Assembly (NCBI RefSeq): GCF_000247815.1
Contig: NC_021700.1
Span: 24,484,241-24,548,240 of the forward strand
Length of the DNA stretch: 64,000 bases
From: Ficedula albicollis
Taxonomy: Eukaryota > Chordata > Aves > Passeriformes > Muscicapidae
Direction of reading: 5' to 3'
Shown one piece after another: positions 54,001 through 64,000 of the stretch. Under the pieces are notes generated by a model. The model was given only the letters and a program-made list of their open reading frames with translations. It did no database searches and had not been told where the DNA came from. The translations under genes were made by a program, and so were the position numbers. Position 1 is the first letter of the stretch. The number at the start of each line of letters is the position of its first letter.

Positions 54001-55397
54001 CAAGTAGGCAGGAAGCTCTTGAAAAGGAAAGGACTTCATTAAAATAAACTGTATTACAAGCAGGTAGGAAGAGGTTAAAGACACCACAACTGGACTGGAA
54101 AATTGAGTTGTGTGATAGGATAACAAGAGATGGCTGCTGCTCTGAAGAACTCAAGGGAAGAAGGAAAGGAAAAGAGTCAGAATGGTTCTAATGCCAGCCT
54201 CATTTTTGCACAGAAAGTACCTCTAAAGTTATGGTGGTGACTGGTTGTGATCACCATCTGCACATAAATATGATTTTCTTGGTTGCCAATGCTGACCTAA
54301 AATCAAACTTAACTCTGAATAACAGTAACAGAAAAAAAAAAACCCATAGAGAAACTAGACACTTAGTCTAGTTTCTATAGTCTATACTATATCTCAGTAC
54401 ATTCAGAGATACCAGAACTCCCCAAAGAATACATAGATCCAGCTAAAACAAATTTGGATAGATACAGGCAGGAAATCTTTGGAAAAGCAATAGCACAAAA
54501 CACATGGGGATGTTTACCTACGTTTAGTGTTGTTTTATGCTACCTTATAAAGGTAAGCTGTTTCACAGATGTTAGCTGTTTGTATCAACTACTTACGATT
54601 GAAAGTGGCCACAGTCACCTGGTCCAACCTCAAAGCTCAAACAGCGTCATCTCAGTCCAGCAGGTCTGTGCCTAGCCTGTACTGGTTATTCTTCCTGAGG
54701 TGCAGAACCCTGCATTTGCCTCTGCTGAATTTCAGATGGTTCTTCTTCGTCCATATCTCCAGACTTTCAAGGTCCTTCTGAAGAGCTGCACAAAGCATGC
54801 AAGTAGGCAGGAAGCTCTTGAAAAGGAAAGGACTTCATTAAAATAAACTGTATTACAAGCAGGTAGGAAGAGGTTAAAGACACCACAACTGGACTGGAAA
54901 ATTGAGTTGTGTGATAGGATAACAAGAGATGGCTGCTGCTCTGAAGAACTCAAGGGAAGAAGGAAAGGAAAAGAGTCAGAATGGTTCTAATGCCAGCCTC
55001 ATTTTTGCACAGAAAGTACCTCTAAAGTTATGGTGGTGACTGGTTGTGATCACCATCTGCACATAAATACGATTTTCTTGGTTGCCAATGCTGACCTAAA
55101 ATCAAACTTAACTCTGAATAACAGTAACAGAAAAAAAAAAACCCATAGAGAAACTAGACACTTAGTCTAGTTTCTATAGTCTATACTATATCTCAGTACA
55201 TTCAGAGATACCAGAACTCCCCAAAGAATACATAGATCCAGCTAAAACAAATTTGGATAGATACAGGCAGGAAATCTTTGGAAAAGCAATAGCACAAAAC
55301 ACATGGGGATGTTTACCTACGTTTAGTGTTGTTTTATGCTACCTTATAAAGGTAAGCTGTTTCACAGATGTTAGCTGTCTGTATCAACTACTTACGA
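53800..55397 (+). repeat. 799-bp tandem duplication (2 copies)
   Basis: Copy A is 53800-54598 and copy B is 54599-55397, each 799 bases, beginning TTGAAAGTGGCCACAG and ending CAACTACTTACGA. By eye I count three differences, all transitions; two are CG in copy B against CA or TG in copy A, as expected from CpG decay in copy A. One breakpoint lies within a CR1 fragment. Because each copy carries the same frames, two identical 73-codon open frames appear (53933-54154 and 54732-54953); these are not genes. Confidence 0.96.
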
Positions 55398-58300
55398 CAG
55401 TAGTCTGAATACAATTTTCTGAGCAATTGAACCATTTCTTTTCATGGTCTGGTCTCTACAGATGCCACTGTTCTTTAGATCTATTATTGACTATATACCA
55501 AACATTACTGAGTTTTAAAGTATTTTTTTAATATATACAATACCTCTTCTGTCTAAACAAAATTATGATAATTTTTTGAACTGAAAAACCAGTTCTTTTT
55601 ATAAAACAGACTTACAGAATTTTGCTAATTGTAAAGGATTTTTATAAATCTAATCCCATTAGTGTTACCAAATTATAAACAAATAAAAGTACCAAAAAGT
55701 AAGCTCATTTTATTGCCCTTAGCTGTCCTGATAATTAAAAAATGAACAATCCAGAAGAGGTTCAATCTTTTAATCTTTAAGCAGATTTCAGGCATGTCCT
55801 TTTGCCTAAAATAATCACATAATTGGCATGAACAATAAGATTTTAACAGGCTTAAGTAAATTGTTGTTACGACCTGTACCTGAAAAGCATTGTCACTGTT
55901 TAATCTCATACCTTCATACCTTCAATTTTAATACTGTGTTTGAATGTGTTTGTACCTATAGTCAGAATAAGATGTTCAAACCATTGTGAAGCTCAAGGGG
56001 TAGCAAAGTCAGACTGCTTGTTTTTACACACATTCTCCTTAGAACAGTGTTTGTGATTCAAACCCTTTAAAATCTGTATTAATTCATGCTTTTATAATTA
56101 ATTCTCCTTAATCCAGGGAAATAAAAATAGCCAGGAAATAAATATCCTGCAAAACACATGTATATGACTATAGTCTTCTGCAATGTTCGTACTGTCTTGC
56201 TACAGTGTTTAAGGAAAGTGCAAGAGTGTCAGCAAATGATGGAAGTTATGTGATGTATCATCTTGACAACATGAAAAAATTAAGTGAAAAATTCCAAGGT
56301 AATAAGGCCATTTATATATACATCCATCTTCTTTGTGTTGATCAATTATTGGACAAACATTTGCACAAAAATGTCATGTTGACTTCACGAGTAATCCTCA
56401 TTATTGGTCAGGGGAGATCAGTCATAAGTATCAAGAATCCTTTGTCCATCTAGAGAGTTCACTTAAGTCTTTTAGGCACATCAGTAAGAAAACACTGGTC
56501 AATCAATTTAGGATTTCTTTAAAAAAACCCCAGATACAGATTTTACTATTGATAGGAGAAAAAAACTAATGTCTTTTATAAAAATGTTGGGATGAAGAGA
56601 AAGGTGGACTGAGAAGGAATTTTCCCCAAGGTACTTTACTTCTGCTGCCGAGGATGCTGTGACAAAGAAAAATGCTTAGCTTCCTTTCATCCAAGGTCCA
56701 CATAAAAATGGCAAGAGTCCAAACAGTTAAAAATAGAGGGATTATCCAAGCCTTTAGATTAAAAGAGCTTGTTTCCTGATTGCCACATATGTTCCCTCTT
56801 AGACCAGGTGCTTGTATTCCTACATAAAATACTTCAGATCTACTTCTTCACCGCTGATAAAATATCTAAAATCTTCATTGTCCTGCAGCAGTGCTACTAA
56901 ATGTATAGCACACATATTTGTTATCTTTCTTGCCAGAGCTATTTACAAAAACAGCAAGTCAAAACAAAATTTTGTTAGAATTGATAATATGCAAAGCATT
57001 AAAATAGAGTTTCCAAATGTTCTACGGACAGTTTTCTGATGTACTGATATTTTAAATTCTCTTAAAAAATTATTACAGAAATACATATCATGGCTTGATC
57101 AATTATAGTGCTTTTTAGTGTGCAAGTAAAACTGTGGAATTTGCCTTCTTTTGTTGGACTACTGCAAAAGGCAGAGGTGTGGCAGATCATGCCTTAAAAA
57201 TTTTAATGTTTCAGCAAAATGCAGTTGAACTATATCCACAGGATGAGAGTAGAAAATAGCTATCAGGAAATCTACTGTAAGTCAATTACTGCTATTACTC
57301 AGTAATAGACTCAAAAGAATAGAAAGTTTCTCTTCTGACATCCACACCAAGGCAAACTTGGACAAAAGATACTGTGAGAATAGTATTTATTGCTCTGGGC
57401 ATAGATTGAACTCTTAGGGTTCAAGAAAAAGTGAAAAAACTATATATCATGAACTGAAGATAGAAGACTTTTTTCTTAATTATAGCCAAACCCTTATGAA
57501 CTTTTTTCAGAGGCATTAGAAAAGGTAAAAACAGGATGACTTAATTTTATAGCTCACCTTGCATTCTAAGTATTCCTGGACAAGATCCAAACCCAGATCT
57601 ATGTCAGCCATAGTAAAATGTTGAATTGTTGGTTACCTGATGCAATCTGATTTATTCTCTATGTGGGAGATGATCTAGTTCTATTCCATTTTCAACTTAG
57701 GTTTTAGTTATTTGTTGTACCATCTGCCTGATGAGAATCTTGGCTTATAATGCTGGTGCTTCCCAAGTTCACAAGAAGATACTTACCATTTATGTGAAAG
57801 TAAAAATTGTATTTTAAAGTAATAAAAATGTCCTAATGTTCCTCCTTTGGAGAACTTAAGCTTTCTTCCATCCATATTTATATTACAGGCAGAGCTGAGG
57901 AGCTGTGCAGAGTTATTGCAAGCCCCTTGGGCACACACATTACAACGCAAGCCGTAATTACCTCATCACACAGTATTTTTTTTTCTGCATCATTCTGCCA
58001 GTGCAGAGAACAATGAGTGCTTGAGGGTAAAATATAGATGTAGTGAAGAAAACCTAGTTTCCCTCATCTGCTACAGAAGTTGGAAGATGCACTGTGAATA
58101 AGACTGGGGACTGCAACATGAGAAAACCATTTCACGGTAAAGACAGTGGACTGCTGTCACAAGAAATGATAAAATCTCCACTCCTGTTGCAGAGTTTGCA
58201 TACAATGCCAGCAAGTCACATAAAGCTAAGATAATGGTATTTAAGCAGGCATTTCATATTTTCTAGGTGCTCAGCTTAGCACCTTCAGGTTTAGGTTGCT

Positions 58301-60830
58301 GGAGTCCTAGGCATTTATAGCTGTATTGAAGTTACACGTTCAGCCCATTCCTTCTTCTATAATGCTCAGCGACTGGAATTTTTGATGGCACACACTCCAG
58401 CCTACAGATTTCCTCTCCTGACGGATAGCAGAGTCCATTGAGAAGATAAGGTAAAAGACAATAGGAAAGATAAGAGAAAATACAAGTGGTTTACATTCCT
58501 GAGTTGTAATAATTTACTTGCTTATCGGATATCACTGGTTTCTATTTTGCTATCATGAGTGTGTTTTAAAATTTGTGCATTGAGAAGTTTAAAAAATGGT
58601 ATTATATCATCAAGATATTATTCATTACTTCATCATCTACCTGGGAACCATTTGAAATCTATACATCCTGTAATATCTTTTACAGCAAATGTATAAACCA
58701 GCTGAGGTTTTATGAAGCATGTGAAAAGAGAAATTAACCTAAAATAAGATAAAAATTTGAAAGTACTCATCAAGAAAATAGGAAAAACTATGTAGCTACC
58801 TAAATTCCAGGGATCAGTAAACTGAAATGTAAATACGTAGATGAATGTGAATTCATACAAAATCAAAATCTGTCAAGATTTTGAAGCAACCATAGCTGAT
58901 GAAGAATAAACCGGCATGTGTGCCCTGTATCACATAGACTGCACATCGCCAAACTGTTCACCACTCTCCTACTTGGCAAAGAGCCAGTGTGATCCCTAAA
59001 TACCTAGGGTACGATTTATGAAACACCTTTCGTATTATACTGCACAACACCAGCAAAGCCCCTACAGTTCAGCCACTGGCTGGTCTCCAAAAGGAGGATA
59101 AGGAGGGGCTACCCAGCCCAGCCTCTTGTGCATGGTAGCATGAACCAGCCTCCTTCCACCCCCTTTCTTTGAGCCCAACCTCCAGCTACCCTTTGCTGCA
59201 CATTTGTGGTTATTTCACTGATAGGTTGTAAAGGAATAGCATTAAACACTGACAGAGTCAGCAAGGATTTTGTGCTTAGATTCCCTCTTACAGGAGAATC
59301 TGGAGGCCAGTTTCAGGACCAGATTCACTCTGGATACAGCCTTGTAGCAAAAGAGAGCATCATCTTGAGTACGAAGGCTTTTACATGCAAAAAAACCAGG
59401 AAGCTTTGTGTTCCACATATGCTGAGAAAGGCTGTTCAGCCCTACAGTTACTTGCAAAAGCTGGAAATTCCCAGCAAACCATGGCAAGCTGTGCCTCGTT
59501 ATGGAGACCTCAGGAGTGTGAGAAGAAAACCCAGGACTATCACTGAGCAATGCTGGTTGTTAAACTGCAGCTAGTCTGGATAAAACAAATTATCAGAGAA
59601 TGCCTGAAAGATGCTAATTTCTTCAGGATACTTATTAGAATTATATCATAACATTTGGATGGTGGAAGAATTCTTGCCAGAAGAGCAATTTCCTGAGGTG
59701 TAATAAAAATAGTAGCACTTAATATTAAAGCTTAGTGCTTGGGATTCATAAATAGCTTGGTATCATGATTTGATATAATTACAGATGTGGACATCAATTT
59801 CTTTTTTGAAGAAACACATAATTTTAAAATTACAATGAAAAGAAAACAGAGAAGCCAGTCTACATTTTTCTTAATCTTTTCATGGACAACACCAGAGACA
59901 GTGTAACCCCTTTCCAAAAAATTACACTTGCCAGCAAGGCATCATGCATTTATAAGCCGGAAATATTTTTCACTGCATTTCAAACATGACACAGTAATTA
60001 GAACTGCAACAGGAGAAAGCACACAATATTAGTCCTATATTAGGAACCTGGGCAATTTTACATAAAATTTTTTAGGGATTTAATGGGGGAGAAATATTCA
60101 AGGCTATTCAAGGTAGTGCAGCTTTTACATTTTTGCACTCTCCATACCACAGAATATGACTCAACAGCTCTTCCTTCAGTCCATTAAGTGACATAAGGTC
60201 GGATTAAAAAGCGCCCTGTATCTGAAAAAAACTCAACCCATGTCAACTATTGGCAATGCAGTATTTGAGAATTGTCCTGAGATTTCTGCAAGAGCCCTGA
60301 AGAGTCAAGAACAGTGTCCAAGATAATTTTTACTTAATGTACACTCCTAGTGGCCCTGCATCCAAATTCATGGCAGTCTGATTAGCAGCTCAGGGTGGTT
60401 CAGACACTGATTTTTATCATGCTTCCCACCATTTCACAATCAACAGACAATTGCAGCTGTATTGCTGGTCTGGACCAACTACAGCCTTCGTATACAGTTA
60501 GACTACAGGAAACTCAAAGATACGCCATTATTGTTATCAGAAATACTACTCATTAGCTGTGTTTTAAATGAGAGTAGCTGTTAGACCTTCTGTTTTCTAA
60601 TGGAACTGCATTTTATGGTGTTTTCCTGGTTAGGTGATATTTGATGCAAAATACATACCAAATTGCTCAAAACCCCTCATTGTTTCCCTTTGTTTTTCAT
60701 AAGACAAATTATTCTTTTGGTCCTTTCAAAACATCGTTACCTCTGTAAGGCTCATACAAAATAAATTCTATCTGCCATTTCTGCTGATACATAGTATCAG
60801 TGAGGTTAGGAGAGGTGTAATTGCACAAAC

Positions 60831-60990
60831 CTTCTGTCTGTAGGATACAGCTCCACAGTAATGACATCCAGAGAGTTCCATGCTGAGATGGTGAGGCCAT
60901 TGTAGAGGCACAGCATACCTATCATCATGGATTCACTGGTCCCAAACCACAGGAAAAAACAGCTGATGCCAGAAAGAACCATGGAACCAC
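60831..60990 (-). CDS. SV2C: SV2C coding exon, transmembrane helices 9-10
   Basis: This 160-base exon completes a Gly codon (G|GT), encodes 52 residues beginning GSMVLSGISCFFLWFGTSES and ending DVITVELYPTDR, and ends with AG of the next Arg codon. Two hydrophobic segments (MVLSGISCFFLWF and MIGMLCLYNGLTI) are the ninth and tenth helices of the SV2 fold. The SAWNSLDV and VELYPTDRR motifs are conserved in SV2 proteins and recall the sugar-transporter signature at the helix 10-11 loop. The acceptor is TACCTAG|GT and the donor AAG|GTTTGTG. Joining to the exons on both sides keeps the frame (LGGSM on one side, DRRATGFG on the other). Confidence 0.97.
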
Positions 60991-61825
60991 CTAGGTACAA
61001 GGCAGGTGAAAACAAACGTGTAGTAGACTTGTATTTAAAGAATAACCTTTCTTCATCTAATATTTCTATGCACACAGTGTAGCTAAACCAGTGACCCAAA
61101 TATTTGAGTTAAAAACCAAAGTGACCTCCTCTACTGGTGAGGCCAGACAGGTCACAGGAAAAAATATTACTCCTCACATATCAGAATATATCACGAAGTA
61201 TTAAGCTGGAAGGCTATTTGGATTCCCAGACCAAAATGCCTGAGGAAAACTACCCTTGTTATTCCTTGTTCATCATCTTTTGCAATTACGTGAAACCTGT
61301 TATTATATAATAATAAAAAGACTGTATTCATTTTATTGTATTTATATAGAGATATGTCCTAGAAAATTAAGATAATGAACTACTACGTAGTTATTTAAGT
61401 AAATTGAAAACAGATTTCTCATTGTAGACAATCCACAGGAGATACTTTTCAGCTGTGTTCCTATGCTAAATAGATAACAGCTGATACTTTCCAGGAGCTG
61501 CTCTACTAGCTGAGGGTCACCTGTGCACGCCTTACTTTTCTCTCAGCTGGAGCAGAGATGTCCAAGGATCATCAGCCTCCAAAATCTCATTTTAAATGCC
61601 TAGGTTATGGTCTTGTAATATCTGTGTGGAAGTGCAAGTAGGCGTGACTACAGATCCCTTTTTTTCCCTAGGGTTTCCAAACTGGGGGCTTTTAAAAAAA
61701 GTATTTATGATGCTGCATAAATGACATATCTGCAGAAAGAATGTTTTTCATATCTCTGAGCCCAAATTCCCTGGAAAGAGGACGTGTTACTTTTGACGTT
61801 CCCTGTATCAAAGTGAAGCCCCTAC
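60991..61825 (-). other. SV2C: SV2C intron (835 bp)
   Basis: A phase-1 GT-AG intron with a GTAGGGG donor at 61825 and a CCTAG acceptor at 60991. It is AT-rich and nothing else is recognised within it. Confidence 0.95.
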
Positions 61826-62029
61826 CTAGCATCGTTAACCGTCCTATTCTATCCATCAGGAGAGCGGACACAATATTTCCTGGTAACACTGCCAAAGTTC
61901 CCAGGAAATTAACAAAGTAGATCCAGTAGGCACTGTAGTCATCATCAAAAGAAATCTGGCATCCTGTCCTGACGTGAAAAAATGTGCAATTTATCAATTC
62001 GCTGTCAACAAATTTATACTGCTCGAGAT
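61826..62029 (-). CDS. SV2C: SV2C coding exon, end of luminal domain and helix 8
   Basis: This 204-base exon completes an Asp codon (G|AT) and encodes 67 residues from LEQYKFVDSELINCTFF to MDRIGRLTML, ending with G of the next Gly codon. The first part finishes the pentapeptide-repeat luminal domain. FDDDYSAYWIYFVNFLG then leads into helix 8, and the MDRIGRLTM motif is the usual cytoplasmic loop signature of major facilitator proteins. FDDDYSAYWIYF distinguishes SV2C from SV2A and SV2B as I recall them. The acceptor is TTTCCACAG|AT after a T-rich tract. One N-glycosylation sequon (NCT) is present. Confidence 0.97.
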
Positions 62030-63260
62030 CTGTGGAAAGAAGAAAAAGAATAATTTCAGCTAACAGCCAACTCCATGTGCAAGTCATGATTAAAAACATT
62101 TCAAGTTCAAGCAACTTTAATGACAACTTGGAGCTTTCACAGCTTTACAAAAAGGGGACTAGTTACTGCTGTTAATTTTGATAGTTTTTTATCTTACTAG
62201 AAAAATTTTCAAAGCTCTTGAAAAGGACCAACTAAAGCCTGGAATTAAGAAGTTATATTACTGTATTTTACCTTGATTGGACTGGTTTTGGTTAAAGCCT
62301 TTCAGCACCAGCTGGTCTTTCATATGCACTAAGTATCCTCAAGCTTCTATGACCCAGTCTTTCTCAGTACCAGGCCTTCTATTTCCTGATGAGACTGTCA
62401 ATTGTGCTGTTTGGTTTGACTTCCTTTAAGTGAAATATTCCTGTGGAATTCAGTTTAAACCAAATTTTGTTTCTGAGAGGGCCTTATGATCTTCAGCTTG
62501 TCCATGGATGAGTTACTCTATGTAGTTAATTCTTCTACCAATACCATCCTAGAAAACTATTCCTATATTTCCTTTTTTTTTTTCATTCCTCTTGTAGGCC
62601 CTAAAAACCTGAGTCAAGAATACTTTCGTTCCACATAAAGGTCATTGCTTGCTCTGAAACTTAGGTCTACTACTTTTATTAGCAACAGGAAAGTGGGAAG
62701 AAGTGCTCCATCTTTCCAACAAACTTAGTTGGCCATGTTCTACTTTCAGTTATGTTTTGTTAAACTGGAGAAACACCGAGTTTAAACACATAAAAATATG
62801 GATTAATATTTTTGTCACAATACTTAGGAGATTGGGAATGATTATAGACTAGGTAATTTGAATCCTAAACTCAGATTTACCTGCCACAGCAAGCACAGTA
62901 AACAAAGTATTTCACCAGTCCCTTTTGGTCTAAGTAAAAATACATTACTTAAAGTCATCAGTAAAACAGTTAATGTATTTTCTTCTCTCCAGACTCAATC
63001 TCTTTCGAGACGGTCAAAATTAAAGATAAAAAATAATTTCTTATGCGAATAAAATAAACAATTTATTGTCTGAGTCAATATTAAGCCTGCAGCATCTCTT
63101 GTGCAGGGACATCCTTTCACTTCTCTCTTCTAACAAGCCAGTAGCTTTCTATATATTATTATTCCTTACAGGACTTGTATGTATTATTAGAAATCCAGAA
63201 ATTGTAAATGTAAGGCGAAAACATGCAGCTGACCAATGGGCATTTGAGGCTTTCTCAAAC
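62030..63260 (-). other. SV2C: SV2C intron (1.2 kb)
   Basis: A phase-1 intron of 1,231 bases with a GTTTGAG donor at 63260 and a CCACAG acceptor at 62030. It is AT-rich and no other feature was seen. Confidence 0.95.
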
Positions 63261-63394
63261 CTGTGTTGTAGAAGGTGGTATTCACGAAAGTACAGTTCCT
63301 GAAGTACGTGTTCAGTGAAGTAATGTCTTCAAAAACACAGTTCTTAAAGAGTGAATCTTCAAAGGTTACTGATTTAAACTTCATCATAATAAAC
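63261..63394 (-). CDS. SV2C: SV2C coding exon, luminal pentapeptide repeats
   Basis: This 134-base exon encodes 44 residues from FIMMKFKSVTFEDSLF to FVNTTFYNT. Phe recurs about every fifth residue (VTF, SLF, CVF, TYF, CTF, TTF), the mark of the right-handed beta-helix in the SV2 luminal loop between helices 7 and 8. In mammals this loop is heavily N-glycosylated and is the protein part recognised by botulinum neurotoxin A (established for SV2 proteins). Sequons NCT and NTT are present. The acceptor CGGGCAG|G is preceded by a weak pyrimidine tract. The donor is ACAG|GTTTGAG, and joining it to the next exon gives YNTDLEQYKF in frame. Exons for the N-terminal half are outside the window. Confidence 0.94.
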
Positions 63395-64000
63395 CTGCCC
63401 GATGCAAAGAATTGTTGTTAGTCTACCTTTGTACTTTTGAAATAGCAACACATACAGCTATTAAGATCTAAAAATCTCAGCCCCAGTAACAATGATTCAT
63501 TCCTTTGGTGCATTTTGCAGATGTGATTAATCATTAACTCATTCTAGAATACTATTGTTCAAAAGAAGAATTAGTAAGACAAATAGCTCCACATAGTTAC
63601 TGGCCCAAACTAGTAATATAATTTATTTGATAACATTTCTGTTGTTACTTGTCCTTAACCATCAATCAAAACCAATCTCATGACATTCATGAGACAGCCT
63701 TGTAAAATCACAATTGCTAGTAATTTGACATTACACATGGAAAGAGAGAGATCATGCTTCAGAAAGTCAGTCCCTGGGAATAAATGAGCACTTGATAATA
63801 TCAACAAGTTGAAAAGAATGAATTTTTAAAAGTGTCCTGATTTGTCAGAGGAACACACTGGTTACTGGGTTAGGCTCAAACACATAACATAATGGTGTTA
63901 AAAATTGTTTTCACAAAATGGTTATTACATGAATTAAAATTTACATTGCCAGTTACACTAATAGACACCTAACTGTTAGTACCTCCTCATTAATCCTGTG
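63395..64000 (-). other. SV2C: SV2C intron (partial)
   Basis: Upstream intron sequence running off the right edge of the window. It is AT-rich and no further exon is visible. Confidence 0.85.

Larger units (their letters stand above)
51010..60830 (-). other. SV2C: SV2C last intron (9.8 kb)
   Basis: The intron runs from a GTTTGTG donor at 60830 to the acceptor at 51010 (9,821 bases). It carries the 799-bp tandem duplication with CR1 remnants at 53.8-55.4 kb. The rest is AT-rich intron sequence with no recognised exon, RNA gene or further transposon. The open frame at 59206-59574 (122 codons, plus strand) has no recognisable motif. Confidence 0.88.

Noticed and set aside
53933..54953. Identical 73-codon frames occurring twice (53933-54154 and 54732-54953)
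   Set aside because: The identity is due to the 799-bp tandem duplication and the frames lie partly in a CR1 fragment.
59206..59574. 122-codon plus-strand frame in the SV2C last intron
   Set aside because: It shows no recognisable domain, signal peptide or splice context, and a frame of this length is not unusual in about 64 kb read six ways.

Overview
This is eukaryotic, vertebrate nuclear DNA. It has low gene density, GT-AG introns, CR1-type LINE fragments and long low-complexity repeats. CR1 remnants plus the gene content point to a sauropsid, most likely a bird. In birds the IQGAP2-SV2C neighbourhood (human 5q13 homologue) is expected on the Z chromosome; that is inference from known synteny, not something the sequence proves. 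The window holds parts of two protein-coding genes, both on the minus strand and arranged head to tail.

Right end (about 50.8-63.4 kb): the last four coding exons of SV2C, a synaptic-vesicle membrane glycoprotein of the major facilitator superfamily. They encode the end of the pentapeptide-repeat luminal domain and the last transmembrane helices, ending in a clean stop at 50826. All three exon junctions keep the reading frame. The last intron (9.8 kb) contains a near-identical 799-bp tandem duplication broken inside a CR1 fragment. Left of the stop lies up to about 9.7 kb that may be a long 3' UTR. It contains two adjacent tandem duplications and a 12-base match to a miR-9-5p target, with a candidate poly(A) site at about 41.1 kb.

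Middle (about 26.3-41 kb): the intergenic space. It holds a 1.0-kb uninterrupted (CCTT)n tract, a candidate homeodomain/HNF1-like site cluster and a 1.8-kb A-rich minisatellite of about 145-bp units. Next to these are a GA-rich minisatellite and an extraordinary 1,173-base pure poly-C run that abuts the IQGAP2 promoter. The poly-C run may be an assembly artefact.

Left end (1-26.3 kb): the 5' end of IQGAP2, a scaffold protein of the IQGAP family. Coding exon 1 lies in a CpG-rich promoter region at 26233-26278 and exon 2 at 4429-4528, separated by a 21.7-kb intron. The rest of the gene lies beyond position 1. I found no RNA genes, CRISPR arrays, intact transposons or other convincing genes. Apart from the exon-containing reading frames, nearly all open frames are chance or low-complexity. 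I did not find a clearly new biological system; the most unusual material is the repeat complex upstream of IQGAP2.
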